Of a stretch of 64,000 nucleotides of DNA, positions 11,783-23,900 are shown in pieces. The DNA lies in contig CM059971.1 in assembly GCA_030490835.1 (NCBI GenBank), positions 1,806,545 through 1,870,544 of the forward strand. Direction: 5' to 3'. Origin of the DNA: Annona cherimola (taxonomy: Eukaryota > Streptophyta > Magnoliopsida > Magnoliales > Annonaceae). The notes beneath the pieces were generated by a model. The model ran no database searches. It had not been told where the DNA came from and saw nothing but the letters and a program-made list of their open reading frames with translations. The position numbers and the translations under genes were made by a program. Numbering within the stretch: position 1 is the first letter of the stretch; each line of letters starts with the position of its first letter.

Positions 11783-13470
11783 ATATGTGTGTCCCGCGGG
11801 ATTCCAAAAATGAATATTTTATTTTCTAAATATATATATGTGTCCCGTGGGCCTCTAAAAATGAATATTTTATTTTTTAAAAATATATATGTATCCCGCG
11901 AGCTTCCAAAAATGAATATTTTAATTTCTAAAAATATATACGTGTCCCGCGGGCCTCCAAAAATGAATTTTTTATTTTATAAAAATATACATGTGTCCCG
12001 CGGGCCTCCAAAAATGAATGTTTTGTTTTATAAAATATATATGTGTCCCGCGAGCCTCCAAAGATGAATATTATGTTTTTATAAAAATATATGTGTCCCG
12101 CGGGGCGTCCAAAAATGAATATTTTATTTTCTAAAATATATATGTGTCCCGCAGACCTCCAAAAATAAATATTTTATTTTGTAAATATATATATGTGTCC
12201 CGCGGGCCTAGAAAAATAAATGTTTTATTTTTCTAAAATATATAAATGTCCCGCGGGCGTCCAAAAAATGAATATTTTATATTTCTAAAATACATATGTG
12301 TCCCGCGGGACTTCAAAAATGAATATTTTGTTTTATAAAAATATATATGTGTCCCGTGAGCCTCCAAAAATAAATGTTTTATTTTTTAAAAATATATAAA
12401 TGTCCCGTGGGCCTCAAAAAATGAATATTTTATTTTTATAAATATATATGTGTCCCGCGGGCCTCCAAAAATGAATATTTTGTTAATTTAAAATATATAT
12501 GTGTCCCACGGGCCACAAAAAATGAATATTTTATTTTTAAAAAAATATATACGTGTCCCGCGGGCGTCCAAAAATGAATATTTTGTTTTCTAAAAATATA
12601 TATATGTGTCCCGCGGGCCTCCAAAAATGAATGTTTTGTTAATTTAAAATATATGTGTGTCCCACGGGCCTCAAAAAATGAATATTTTATTTTTATAAAA
12701 ATATATACGTGTCCCGCGGGCGTTCAAAAATGAATATAATGTTTTATAAAAATATATATATGTGTCCCACGGGCCTCCAAATATAAATTTTTTGCTTTTA
12801 AAAATATATAAATGTCCTACGGGCCTCAAAAAATGAATATTTTATTTTTATAAAAATATATATGTGTCCCGCGGGCATCCAAAAATGAATATAATATTTT
12901 ATAAAATTATATATATGTCCCATGGACCTCTAAATATGAATTTTTTGCTTTTTAAAATATAAAATGTCTCACGGGCCTCAAAAAATGAATATTTTGTTTT
13001 TATAAAAATATATATGTGTCCCGCGGGCGTCCAAAAATAAATATTTTATTTTATAAAAATATATATGTGTCCCACGGGCCTCCAAATATGAATGTTTTAT
13101 TTTTAAAAATATATAAATGTCCCACAGGCCTCAAAAATGAATATTTTGTTTTTATAAAAATATATACGTGTCCCGCGGGCGTCCAAAAATGAATATAATA
13201 TTTTATAAAAATATCTACGTGTCCCGTGGGCTTCCAAAAATGAATATTTTATTTTCTTAAAATATATACGTATCCCACGGGCCACCAAAAATGAATGTTC
13301 TATTTTTTTAGAATATATAAATGTTCCACGGGCCTTAAAAAATGAATATTTTATTTTATAAAAATATATGTGTCCCGTAGGCCTCAAAAAATAAATATTT
13401 TATTTTTATAAAAATATATATGTGTCCCGCGGGCGTTCATAAATGATTTGTTTTATTTTCTAAAATAAAT
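11783..13470. repeat. 51-bp minisatellite, 33 copies, GC-palindrome core
   Basis: I counted 33 tandem copies spaced 48-54 bp (mostly 50-52). The unit is 'tgtcccgcgggcctccaaaa', then 'atgaatattttattt', then A/T-rich filler. The core CCCGCGGG is intact in 15 copies; the other 18 differ almost only by C-to-T or G-to-A changes. From about 12700 onward three variants alternate (cgtcc type, cctcc type, and one with 'aaatgtccc'), giving a trimeric ~154-bp higher-order unit. The 17-residue periodic frames on both strands follow from 51 being divisible by 3. Confidence 0.9.
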
Positions 13471-14100
13471 CCACGGATTTAAATAAAAAATGAATATTTG
13501 ATTTCTAAAAATATTTTATTTTTTATAGAAAATTTACAGGAGATATAACACAAGCGATCATTTTTAGAGGTGTTAACATAACATTTTGTATAAATTTTAT
13601 ATTCAACGTAAATTTTAGATAAATTATTAGTCCACATTAAGTTCATTTGGAGTAAATAAATTTGGATTTTTTGTTTAATTTAATTAATAATAGTAACAAC
13701 AAATTACAATTATTATTTTTTTGTAATATAATCTGTAATAAAATTATTATAGAATTTAAATAATTTTCATTATAAAATTTCTATTAAACGTAGTTATTTA
13801 CTAAATTGATTATTTAACCAATCCCCAAAAGAAACATATATTTATATATTAAATATAAATTACAGTTATATATAATTTCTTACAATTTGAGTTTTATAGC
13901 GTCATAAATAATAATTTTTACAATTTTATATATTTACGTAAATTTTGATTTTATTTAATTCAAATAAGTTAATATTTTTAATTATTATTTATTTAGTTTT
14001 AAAATTACTAAAAGGTTTCCATAGTTATGAAATGAATTATTAATTATATATCTTGTGCAAAATACACAAATTAGGTAAAATATTTATAAAATTTAAAAAA
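13471..14100. other. AT-rich spacer between two satellites
   Basis: Strongly AT-rich, with no open frame and no clear periodicity. Confidence 0.4.
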
Positions 14101-15510
14101 TTAGATGCGGTTAGATACGGTTAGATGCTGTTAGATGCGGTTAGATGCTGTTAGATGCTGTTAGATGTGGTTAGATGCTGTTAGATGCGGTTAGATGCTG
14201 TTAGATGCTGTTAGATGCTGTTAGATTATGACGATTTTATTAAATCATATAATATGAGTTTCAAATTCTGAATTTAAGGTCTAAATGACATTATAAGGGA
14301 CCTAGGGTTATATTACAGGTGTTAAATTAGGATTAACTTATTAATTTTAAAAATTAGATGCGGTTAGATGCTGTTAGATGCTGTTAGATGCGGTTAGATG
14401 CTGTTAGATGCTGTTAGATGCCGTTAGATGCCGTTAGACGCTGTTAAATTAAGTTTGATTTCTTTAAATCATATTATATGGGTTTCAAATTCCGTAATTA
14501 AGGTCTAAATAACCTTATAAGGGGCCTAGGATCATATTACAGGTGTTAAATTAGGATTAACTTATTAATTTCAAAAATTAGATGCTGTTAGATGCTGTTA
14601 GATGCTGTTAGATGCCGTTAGATGTCGTTAGACGCTGTTAAACGCTGTTAGATTAAGTTGGATTTCTTTAAATCATATTATATATGTTTCTAATTCCGTA
14701 ATTAAGGTCTAAATGACCTTATTAGGGGCCTAGGATCATATTTCAGGTGTTAAATTAGGATTAACTTATTAATTTAAAAAATTAGATGCTGTTAGATGCT
14801 GTTAGATGCGGTTAGATGCTGTTAGATGCTGTTAAATGCCGTTAGACGCTGTTAGATTAAGTTGGATTTCTTTAAATCATATTACATGGGTTTCAAATTC
14901 AGTAATTAAGGTCTAAATGATCTTATAAGGGGCCTAGGATCATATTACAGGTGTTAAATTAGGATTAACTTATTAATTTAAAAAATTAGATGCTGTTAGA
15001 TGCTGTTAGATGCTGTTAGATACTGTTAGATGCGGTTAGATGCTGTTAGATACTGTTAGATGTCGTTAGACGCCGTTAAACGCTGTTAGACGCTGTTAGA
15101 TTAAGTTGGATTTCTTTAAATCATATTATATGGGTTTCAAATTCAGTAATTAAGGTCTAAATGACCTTATAAGGGGCCTAGGATCATATTACAGGTGTTA
15201 AATTATGATTAACTTATTATTTTCAAAAATTAGATGCTGTTAGATGTTGTTAGATGCTGTTAGATGCGATTAGATGCTGTTAGATGCAGTTAGATGCTGT
15301 TAGACGCTGTTAGATTATGATGATTTTATTAAATCATATAATATGGGTTTCAAATTCTGAATTTAAGGTCTAAATGATATTATAAGGGACCTAGGATTAT
15401 ATTACAGGTGTTAAATTAGGATTAACTTATTAATTTTAAAAATTAGATGCTGTTAGATGCTGTTAGATGCTGTTAGATGTTGTTAGATGCCGTTCGATGC
15501 CGTTAGATCC
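14101..15510. repeat. Higher-order satellite: 10-bp repeats plus fixed spacer
   Basis: Seven blocks of the decamer 'ttagatgctg' (variants gcgg, gccg) start at 14101, 14354, 14578, 14782, 14986, 15230 and 15443. Successive blocks are separated by a conserved spacer of about 125 bp ('ggtttcaaattc', 'taaggtctaaatgacctta', 'ggggcctaggatcatatta', 'caggtgttaaattagga'). Start-to-start distances are 253, 224, 204, 204, 244 and 213, so they vary in steps of about ten as decamer number changes while the spacer stays fixed. Confidence 0.9.
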
Positions 15511-15865
15511 GATTTTATTCAGAAAATAATAAAAAATTAAATTTTTTTAAAAAATTCAAGAAAAATAAAAGAACTTGTTATTTTTTAGAGTACCATGATT
15601 ACATTAACTTTAAATAATATAAAATAACTTCTAATAAAATTTATATTTTCTAACTTTACCAATTATAGTGAAATCTTTTTAAAAAATATTTTTTTGTACA
15701 AAATTTTTTTTTAGAAATTTTCAAATGATGAAAAATTATGTCCACATACATTTTAATATTTGATCTAGCAAATGAATGGAATAGATTGAGATTTTGTATA
15801 TATATAATACAAATTTTATCAAAAAACCAAAACATACTCACATTTTTAAGTTATTATACTCTCAC
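15511..15865. other. AT-rich DNA
   Basis: Low-complexity AT-rich sequence with no feature supported. The short overlapping frames on both strands are not convincing. Confidence 0.4.
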
Positions 15866-16215
15866 TGTAAAATTACCAAAATGCCCAGCTTCTATTTTTT
15901 TTCCCAAAGGAAGTACTTCCTATGGGTTGGGACTCCTGAAGGATAGCCCCTAATCCCATGCAATTCTTTTTAGTTGATATGTGGCCATCAACATTCAACT
16001 TGAGGATGCAAGCAGGTGGTTGATTCCATCTAGGAAATAGACTTAGGCTCTAACTTAGAGCTTCCTCCTCCAGATTGACAAACCGGATGTTATCCCAGGA
16101 ATCCAAAAACCACTCATATAACTGATCAAGCTGATGTTGACTGTCGGACACTCTAATTTGGTGATGAAAGAACCAAACCCTCCAGTACATCAACACAAAC
16201 AGAACCATTTTCGTA
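15866..16215 (-). pseudogene. LINE-type RNase H domain fragment (5' part)
   Basis: Read on the minus strand, one frame gives YWRVWFFHHQIRVSDSQHQL, then WDNIRFVNLEEEA, an in-frame stop, then PRWNQPPACILKLNVDGHIS and CMGLGAILQES. 'P..g.LKLNVDG' followed by 'GlGaIl.' is the start of the RNase H domain (RVT_3/RNH type) at the 3' end of plant LINE-type elements and related host proteins. The active-site Asp of NVDG is present. The rest of the domain is absent. It is a non-functional remnant. Confidence 0.7.
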
Positions 16216-16530
16216 GAATATATCTAATTGCAACAAGGTTCGTTATTGGAAATCTATGATCACCAATTTAAATTTATACCGAATCACATCAAAATTAACA
16301 AAGAAAGATACTATAGAATAATTGTGAAGCTGGTTGAGTCCACTAAGAAACGGAGCAACTTTGAATTGCTTCAAAAAATCAAAATTGGAGCTGTTTTAAC
16401 GACAAAGAAAATTGTGTGGGAAGCAAAATAAAATAAAACAAGCAGATCTATATATTCCAAAGAAAATAAAATAGAACCGAACCGCTAGAGAACTAGTTAA
16501 CCAACTGGACAGGCATAGAAAGCTGAAAAC
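16216..16530. other. Spacer with an unrecognised 67-codon frame
   Basis: 16228-16431 (+) is open for 67 codons and Lys-rich. I recognise no family, and it may be chance in AT-rich DNA. Confidence 0.25.
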
Positions 16531-16533
16531 TAA

Positions 16534-16814
16534 GGGTGTGTTTGGGAATGGATAAAACTTTTGGTGAAAAATTTTGAAAAATAAAAGTTGTCAAATGATG
16601 TGATATGATAGGGGTAATGATGAGGAGTAAAGAGGATAAAGTTAAAATAAATAGGTTGGTCATACAAGTAATTGTGTAGAAATGATTGAAAAGTAGAGTG
16701 GTTTGTAGAGGAATATGTAAAAAAATAATTAAAAAGTAGAAAAATTATAGAGAGTGAAAAGTTTTAGATTGAAAAGTTCTAGGTGAAAAGTTTTAGTTGT
16801 TGGCAAACACCCCC
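16534..16814. mobile_element. Tourist-like MITE, TSD TAA (copy 3)
   Basis: Starts GGGTGTGTTTGGGAAT and ends GGCAAACACCCCC, with TAA at 16531-16533 and 16815-16817. It is about 281 bp and shares the interior ('aggggtaatgatgaggagta', 'aaaataaataggttgg') with the copy at 7713. Confidence 0.85.
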
Positions 16815-16817
16815 TAA

Positions 16818-17985
16818 GATTTGAAAAACCCCGAGATTCATGCGCTGAAGCTCTTATTTATTTATTTATACGCCATGCCTTGCTAACATCTCGTACAAAT
16901 TAGCCTTCCGGCTGTGGTTTGCTGGCTTGAATTTTATAGCAGCTGCTGATCTTGATGATGGAGGATGCCTCGATCGATCGGATGTGTAGCATGGACGGCA
17001 GAGATGGGCTTTGCGCATCTCTTGCTTGCTGGAGTGGATGCGCTGCCACGCCGGCATCCTACTTGCCTGCACCTGACAGTTTTAAAATAAGATCCCCACC
17101 TTATTTTAATAGTCCAATGTCCATAAAAGAGGTTTGAAGTGCAAGAACTTACTCCCTTTCTCTCAATATGATATTATCCACCTCTTCTCGCCCACTCTCC
17201 GATTTTAAACATATTTTTCTCTCAATTTCCTTTGAATGTAACCTCTTTTTCCTCTAACTAATTAGTTCTCCTTAACTCTAAGCAATCAAGAATTCCAAAA
17301 AATTCATCCCTACATCAAATGCATACTAGCAATTTATATCATAAATTCATAGTTTCAATTTGCTACTACGCGTCGTCTAGAACACATATATCAATATTAA
17401 CACTATGTCAAAACTTCAAAACCCAAACTTGAAGCGAATACAAACCCATATGCTGCTAAATAAATATCTTTTTTCTATCTAGCAAAACAAATAATCATCT
17501 TTTTCAATTTAAATTAACAATTAAAATTCTCCATCTGTTAATATCTTGCTAAACAAAATTCATCAAATAAAGTTATTTAACTCAACAAAATTAATAATGA
17601 ATTCTCCTTACAATTCTAATTTAATAACTCTTTCTAGCTTCCACTTTTGTTCCATCACACAGTCAAAGTTATCATGACCCATTTCTCTCTTTAATATGAA
17701 AAATTTTATATTAAACATTTTCAAATGGAGCCCATAAACATATCCAATTTGGCTAAAAATTAATATGCTAATAAAAGAAATAATTTTAAATATAATGAAT
17801 GGAGTAGATGTATATTTTATTATAATGTAGGGCCCATTGCGAGTCAAATGTACTATCACTTACAATGCATTTAAATGGACGTGATAACTTCTCATGCTGA
17901 GATGTTGATTTCTATGTAAGTACTGTAAGAACTTTTATTCTCAATAAATAGTAGTGTGCATGTTGTTTTCTTTATTATGTCGTTA
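16818..17985. other. Intergenic DNA, no gene recognised
   Basis: 16866-17072 is GC-richer, contains a (GATC)n run near 16970 and has overlapping 60-70 codon frames on both strands with no recognised domain. The remainder is AT-rich and featureless. Confidence 0.35.
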
Positions 17986-20900
17986 CCATATAAACTGATC
18001 TATTTTGTCCTGTGAATGATTTTATTTATGGATCAAACTTGAAAAACGTCAAAAGCTTAAGTGACAAAATATCAAATTTTAAAATTGAGTTCCGAGAAAT
18101 TTAAAATGGTTCAAAGTCTGAAATTGACGAAAATAATTTTAAAAAATTGACGAAACTTCAAAAACGTCAAAAGCATAAATGACAAATTTCAAAATCTGAA
18201 AACTACGAATTCTAAAAAATGTTGAAACTTCGAAAAACAAAAAAAATTGAAATTGAGCTTAGGAAACTCCGAAATGACGAAAAATAAAATTTCAAAAATG
18301 CATGTATTGCGAAAATAAAAGCTATAAAAGATCAAATATTTTAAAGGAGCAAAATGATAAAAAAAAATTTTAACAAATGGATGAAACTTCAAAAACGTCA
18401 ATAGCTTAAATGACACAATTTTAGTTTGCCCACGAAATTTCAGGTTTGGAGTGCTGAATTTTTGTTGTCCTGGTTTGGTTGGTTTCCCTCAAGGTAAGTG
18501 CTGTTTTTTCCTAGATTCACATTTTTCTGCGGTTAGGGTATTTTCTGTGTTATTTGTTTATATTTTTCCATGACACAAATTGAATTTAGTAGGATAGCAA
18601 GTTTAATCTCAGTACATTCCAAAAACATCGAAAGCTTCAGGAAGAAAATTTTCAAACTTGTAAAGGAAAATAATTGTAAAAAATTGATCAAGCTTTTAAA
18701 ACTTCAAAAGCTTAACTGATAAAATTTTAAAATTTTAAATTGAGGTTAGGAAAATACAAAATGATTCAAATTTTGATATTGATGAAACATCAGATTTAAG
18801 AAAATCCAAATTGGTTCAAATTTTCTATTCGAGATTAGGAAATTCAAAAATGACGAAAAAATTTCAAAATGGAAGTAATCTGAAAATAAAATAAAGAGAA
18901 GATCAAACATTTTAAAGGATCAAAAATGAGAAAAAAGTTTAAAAAAGGGTAAATTCCAAAAACATCAAAAGGTTGATAAAAAAATTTTCAAAATTGAAAA
19001 TGAAAATAATTTTGAAAACTTAATCAAATTCTAAAAACATCAAAAGCTTAAGTGATAGAATTTCAAAATTTGAAATTGAGTTTAGGAAAATCCAAATTGG
19101 TTTAAATTTTGAAATTGATGAAAATAGTTTTAAAAAATTGATAAAACTTCAAAAACGTCGACAAAATTTCAAAAGGAGCGTGCTTCTTTTTTTTCGCTTA
19201 GGGTGTTCCAAATATGAAAATGAGCACAACATTCTACAGTAAATGTCAAATTTTTACAAAATGAGCTCCATCATTGATGACATTTACATAGACTTTGCTA
19301 TTAAGTTTTTCTAGAATAATAATAGATATCCCTGGGACAGCTTATAGGTGCATTCATCGTACCTATTTATTTGAAAATCACAAATCCACAGGGCTCGCTT
19401 TGCAAAAATTCTAATATCACATGCATACTTAAAAGGTCTATTTGCAAAAGTGCTGCAGCCATGGGCTATGAGAATGGCTATGGGTTTGTGCTGTAGACCT
19501 TTTTTTTTATGGATTCAACTTTCCCGTTAAAAAATATGACTGCAACTTCTATTATGGATATATATATATATATAACAAAATATTCGGAAAAACGAAAAAA
19601 TAACTTCAGGTTCTACTGCGTGTTATACATCTGCTTAATGTTTAATGACCTTTGATACATGTGTTGACCTATTTTGTCTTGTGAATGGTTTTATATATAA
19701 AGTAATATTTCTTGTGTTATCTGTTTATATATATATTGCTTAAATGGTTAAGACTTTTTTATTTTTCTACAAACATAATTTTAAAAAATTGAACAAACTT
19801 GAAAAACTACAAAAGCTCAAGTGACAAAATTTTAAAATTTGAAATTGAGTTTAGGAAAATTTCAAACGGTTCAAATTTTGAAATCGAAAATATTTTTAAA
19901 AAAATGATCAACCTTTTAAAAACGCGAAAAGCTTAATCAGTATATTTTCAAATTTTGAGAAAAATGACATATAACTGTCGGTTCCACCAACTGTTGTATA
20001 TCTGTTTAATGTTTAATGACCTTTGGTACACGGGCTGACCTATTTTGTCTTACGAATGATGTTACATATATAGATTAATATTTCTTGTGTTATCTGATGT
20101 TTTTTTTTTGCTTTAATAGTTACGACTTTTTTATTTTTCTATAAGTTTAGAGGTAATTCTTATCATCCGTAATTTTATATTTGTATTTGTATATGGGCAA
20201 CGGAGATCATGTAACCGCCTATCTTTTTTATCTGATTTCTTTCACTTGAGATCCTCTAAACTTATTGCTTGTATGGTTAACTTGCTTAGATGAGTTTTTT
20301 TTTTATGAAAATGGACACGCCCTATCCCCTCTCCCCACTATTGTGATGGGAGGATGGGATAAAAGAGCCCGAATAATTTATTGCCAAAAAATTATCTGTA
20401 CAGAGTTTTTCCAAAATAACATGAGGAGGATTGCCCCACCATTCCTAACAATCCAAAAAAGACATAGATGCAAAATCAGCAAGAAAATGAGTCACAACGT
20501 TGCCATGTCTCAACACATGATGAGTGGTGAAAAGTTGGGAGGAAGATAGAAGGGATTTGATTTCCACTATGATAGCCCCAGCCGGTGAAAGAATCTGGTC
20601 TTCCTCCAAAATGTATTTGACGAGGAGAAGAGAATCCATTTCAAACTGGATATTCCTAAGCCTTTGTTGAATAACCCATTTAAGACCCAAAATGAAGGCC
20701 GTCGCCTCCCTACACAGAGGTTCCATGATACCACTTCTTTTCCACCCCTTTGTAGAAGTTTTTATATCCAGTATCTACTAGTTGGATGACCGCAAACTCA
20801 AGGTCCTATGCTATTTTAATTATTTTATGAAAAAAGGTGTAATATGAAAATAAAATCAAGAAAAGACAAAATTTTAAAACAACAAAATGAAAAAAATTTT

Positions 20901-23900
20901 AAAAATTGATGAAACTTTCAAATTTTAAAATTGAGTTTAGGAAATTCCAAAATGATGAAAAAGATAATTTGAGGAAATGGATGTAATATGAAAATAAAGT
21001 CAAGAAAGCATCAAATATTGTAAATGAACAAAAGGAGAAAAAGTTTTTAAAAGGATAAATTTCAAAAATGTTGAAAGGTTGATGAAGAAAATTTTTACAA
21101 TTGGAAAGGAAAATAATTTTAAAAAATTGATCAAACTTTAAAAACTTCGAATGCTTAAGTGACAAAATTTTCAAAATTTGAAGTGGAGTTGAGGTTAAGA
21201 AATCCAAAATGGTTAAACTTTAAAACCATTGAAAGTTTAAGTGACAAAAATTTCAAAATTTGAAATCGAGTTGAGTTTAAGAAATCCAAAATGGTTCAAA
21301 ATTTGCAATTGAGCTAACAAAGCTCGAAAAGAAAAGATCAAATATTTTAAAGGAAGAAAATAAGAAAAAAGTTTAAAAAGGATAAAAAAATTTCAAAATT
21401 GTAAAAACAAACATAATTTTAAAAAATTGAACAAACTTGAAAAACCTCAAAAGCTTAAGTAGTGAAATTTTAAATTTTGAGATTGAGTTTAGGATAATTC
21501 GAAATGGTTTAAAATTTGAAAACGAAAAATATTTTTTAGAAAACGATCAACCTTTAAAAACACCAAAAGTTTAATCAGCATAATTTCAAATTTTGAGAAA
21601 AAACGACAAAGATAACCGCAGGTTCTTCAACGTGTTGTATATCTGTTTAATGTTTTATGATCTTTGGTATGCATGTGACCTATTTTGTCTTGCGAATGGT
21701 GTTATATATATAGAGTAATATTTCTTGTGTTATTTGATTATTTTTTCCTTTAATAGTTGCGACTTTTTGATTTTTCTGTAAGTTTATATGTAATTCTAGG
21801 CATATGTAATTTTCTATTTGTATATGGGCAAGGGAGATCCTGTAACTAGCTGTCTTTTTTACCAGATTTTTTTCACTTAAGGTTCTCTAAACTTATTGCT
21901 TGTATGGTTAACTTGCTTGGATGAGTTGTAGAAGTTTTTACATCCCGTATCGATTAGTTGAATGACCACAAACTCAATATGCTTTGCTATTTTAAATATT
22001 TTATGAAAGAGGGTGTAATCAGAAAATAAAATCAAGAAAAGACAAAATATTTTAAAAGAAAAAAATGAGAAAAAGTTTTTAAAAATTGATGAAATTTTCA
22101 AATTTTGAAATTGAGTTTAGGAAATTCCAAAATGATGAAAAATAAAATTCGAAAAAATGGATGTAAAATGAAAATAAAGTCAAGAAAGGATCAAATATGT
22201 CAAACGAACAAAAAGAGAAAAAGTTTTAAAAAGGATAAATTCAAAAAATGTTAAAAGCTTGATGAAGAAAATTTTCAAAACTGGAAAGGAAAATAATTTT
22301 AAAAAATTGATCAAACTTCAAAACCGTAGAAAGCTTAAGTGACAAAATTTTCAAAATTTGAAATGAAGTTGAGTTTAAGAAATCTAAAATGGTTAAACTT
22401 TAAAATCGTCGAAAGCTTAAGTGACAGAAATTTCAAATTTTGAAATGGAGTTGATTTTAAGAAATTGAAAATGGCTCAAAATTTGAAATTGAGCTAAAAA
22501 ACTCAAAAAGAAAAGATCAAATATTTTAAAAGAACAAAATGAGAAAAAGTTAAGAAAGTATAAAGAAAATTTTTGAAAACGTAAAAACCAACATGATTTT
22601 AAAAAATTGAACAAACTTGAGAAACTTGAAAAGCTTAAGTGACAAAATTTTAAAATTTGAAATTGCATTTAGGTAAATTCGAAACAGTTCAAAATTTGAA
22701 ATCGAAAATATTTTTTAAAAAATGATCAACCTTTTAAAAATGTCAAAAGCTTAATAAGCATAATTTTAAATTTTGAGAAAAATGACAAAGATAACTGCAG
22801 GTTCTACTGTGTATTGTATATTTGTTTAATGTTTAATGACCTTTGGTACGCGTGCTGACCTATTTCGTCTTGCGAATGGTGTTATATATCTAGAGTAATA
22901 TTTCTTGTGTTATCTGATTATTTAATAGTTACGGCTTTTTGATTTTTTTTTGTAAGTTTATAGGAAATTCTAGCTATCTTTAATTTTCTATTTGTATATG
23001 GGTAATGGAGATCCTGTAATTGGCCATATTTTTTACCGGGTTTTTTTCATTTAAGATTCTTTAAACTTATTGCTTGTATGGTTAACTTGCTTGGATGAGT
23101 TGTAGAAGATTTTACATCTCATATCTATTAGTTGGATGACTACAAACTCAATATGCTTCACTATTTTAAATATTTTATGAAAGGTTAAATTCAAAAAATG
23201 TTAAGAGCTTGATGAAGAAAATTTTCAAAATTAAAATGAAAGTAAATTTAAAAAATGATGAAATTTTAAAAAAGTTGGAAGCCTAAGTGACAAAAATTTC
23301 CAAAATTGAAATGGAGTTGAGTTTAAGAAATCCAAAATGGTTAAAAATTTGAAATTGAGCAAAAAAAGTTCAAAAAGAAAAAATCCAATATTTTAAATTA
23401 ACAAAATGAGAAAAAAGGATAAAAGAAAATTTTCAAAATTGTAAAAATGAACATAATTTTAAAAAATTGAACAAAACTTGAAAAACTTAAAAATCTTAAG
23501 TGGAGAAATTTTAAACTTTGAAATTGAGTTTACGAAAATTCGAACCGATTTAAAATTTGAAAACGAAAATATTTTTTAGAAAATGGTTAACCATTTAAAA
23601 TTTTCAAAAGGTTAATCAGCATAATTTCAAATTTTGTGAAAAATGACAAAGATTACTGCAGGTTCTATAGCGTGTTGTATATTTTTTTAATGTTTAATGA
23701 CCTCTGCTACACTTGCTGGCCTATTTGTCTTGGGAATGGTGTTATATATTGAGTAATATTTATTGTGTTATCCGATTATATTTTTTTTGCTTTAATAGTT
23801 ACAACTTTTTTATTTTTCTGTAAATTTATAGGTAATTCTTGCCACGGTAATTTTTAATTTGTATATGGACAATGGAGATCCTGTAACTGGCCATCTTATT

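Noticed and set aside
11789..13387. Open frames with 17-residue repeats on both strands (for example 11789-12067 plus, 13103-13387 minus)
   Set aside because: The 51-bp unit is a multiple of three, so any frame lacking a stop in one unit repeats as a pseudo-protein. There are no starts, domains or codon bias that argue for translation.
11783..15510. Regularly spaced repeats resembling a CRISPR-type array
   Set aside because: The intervening sequences are themselves repeats, not unique spacers; the periods fit minisatellites; and the surrounding DNA is plant nuclear.
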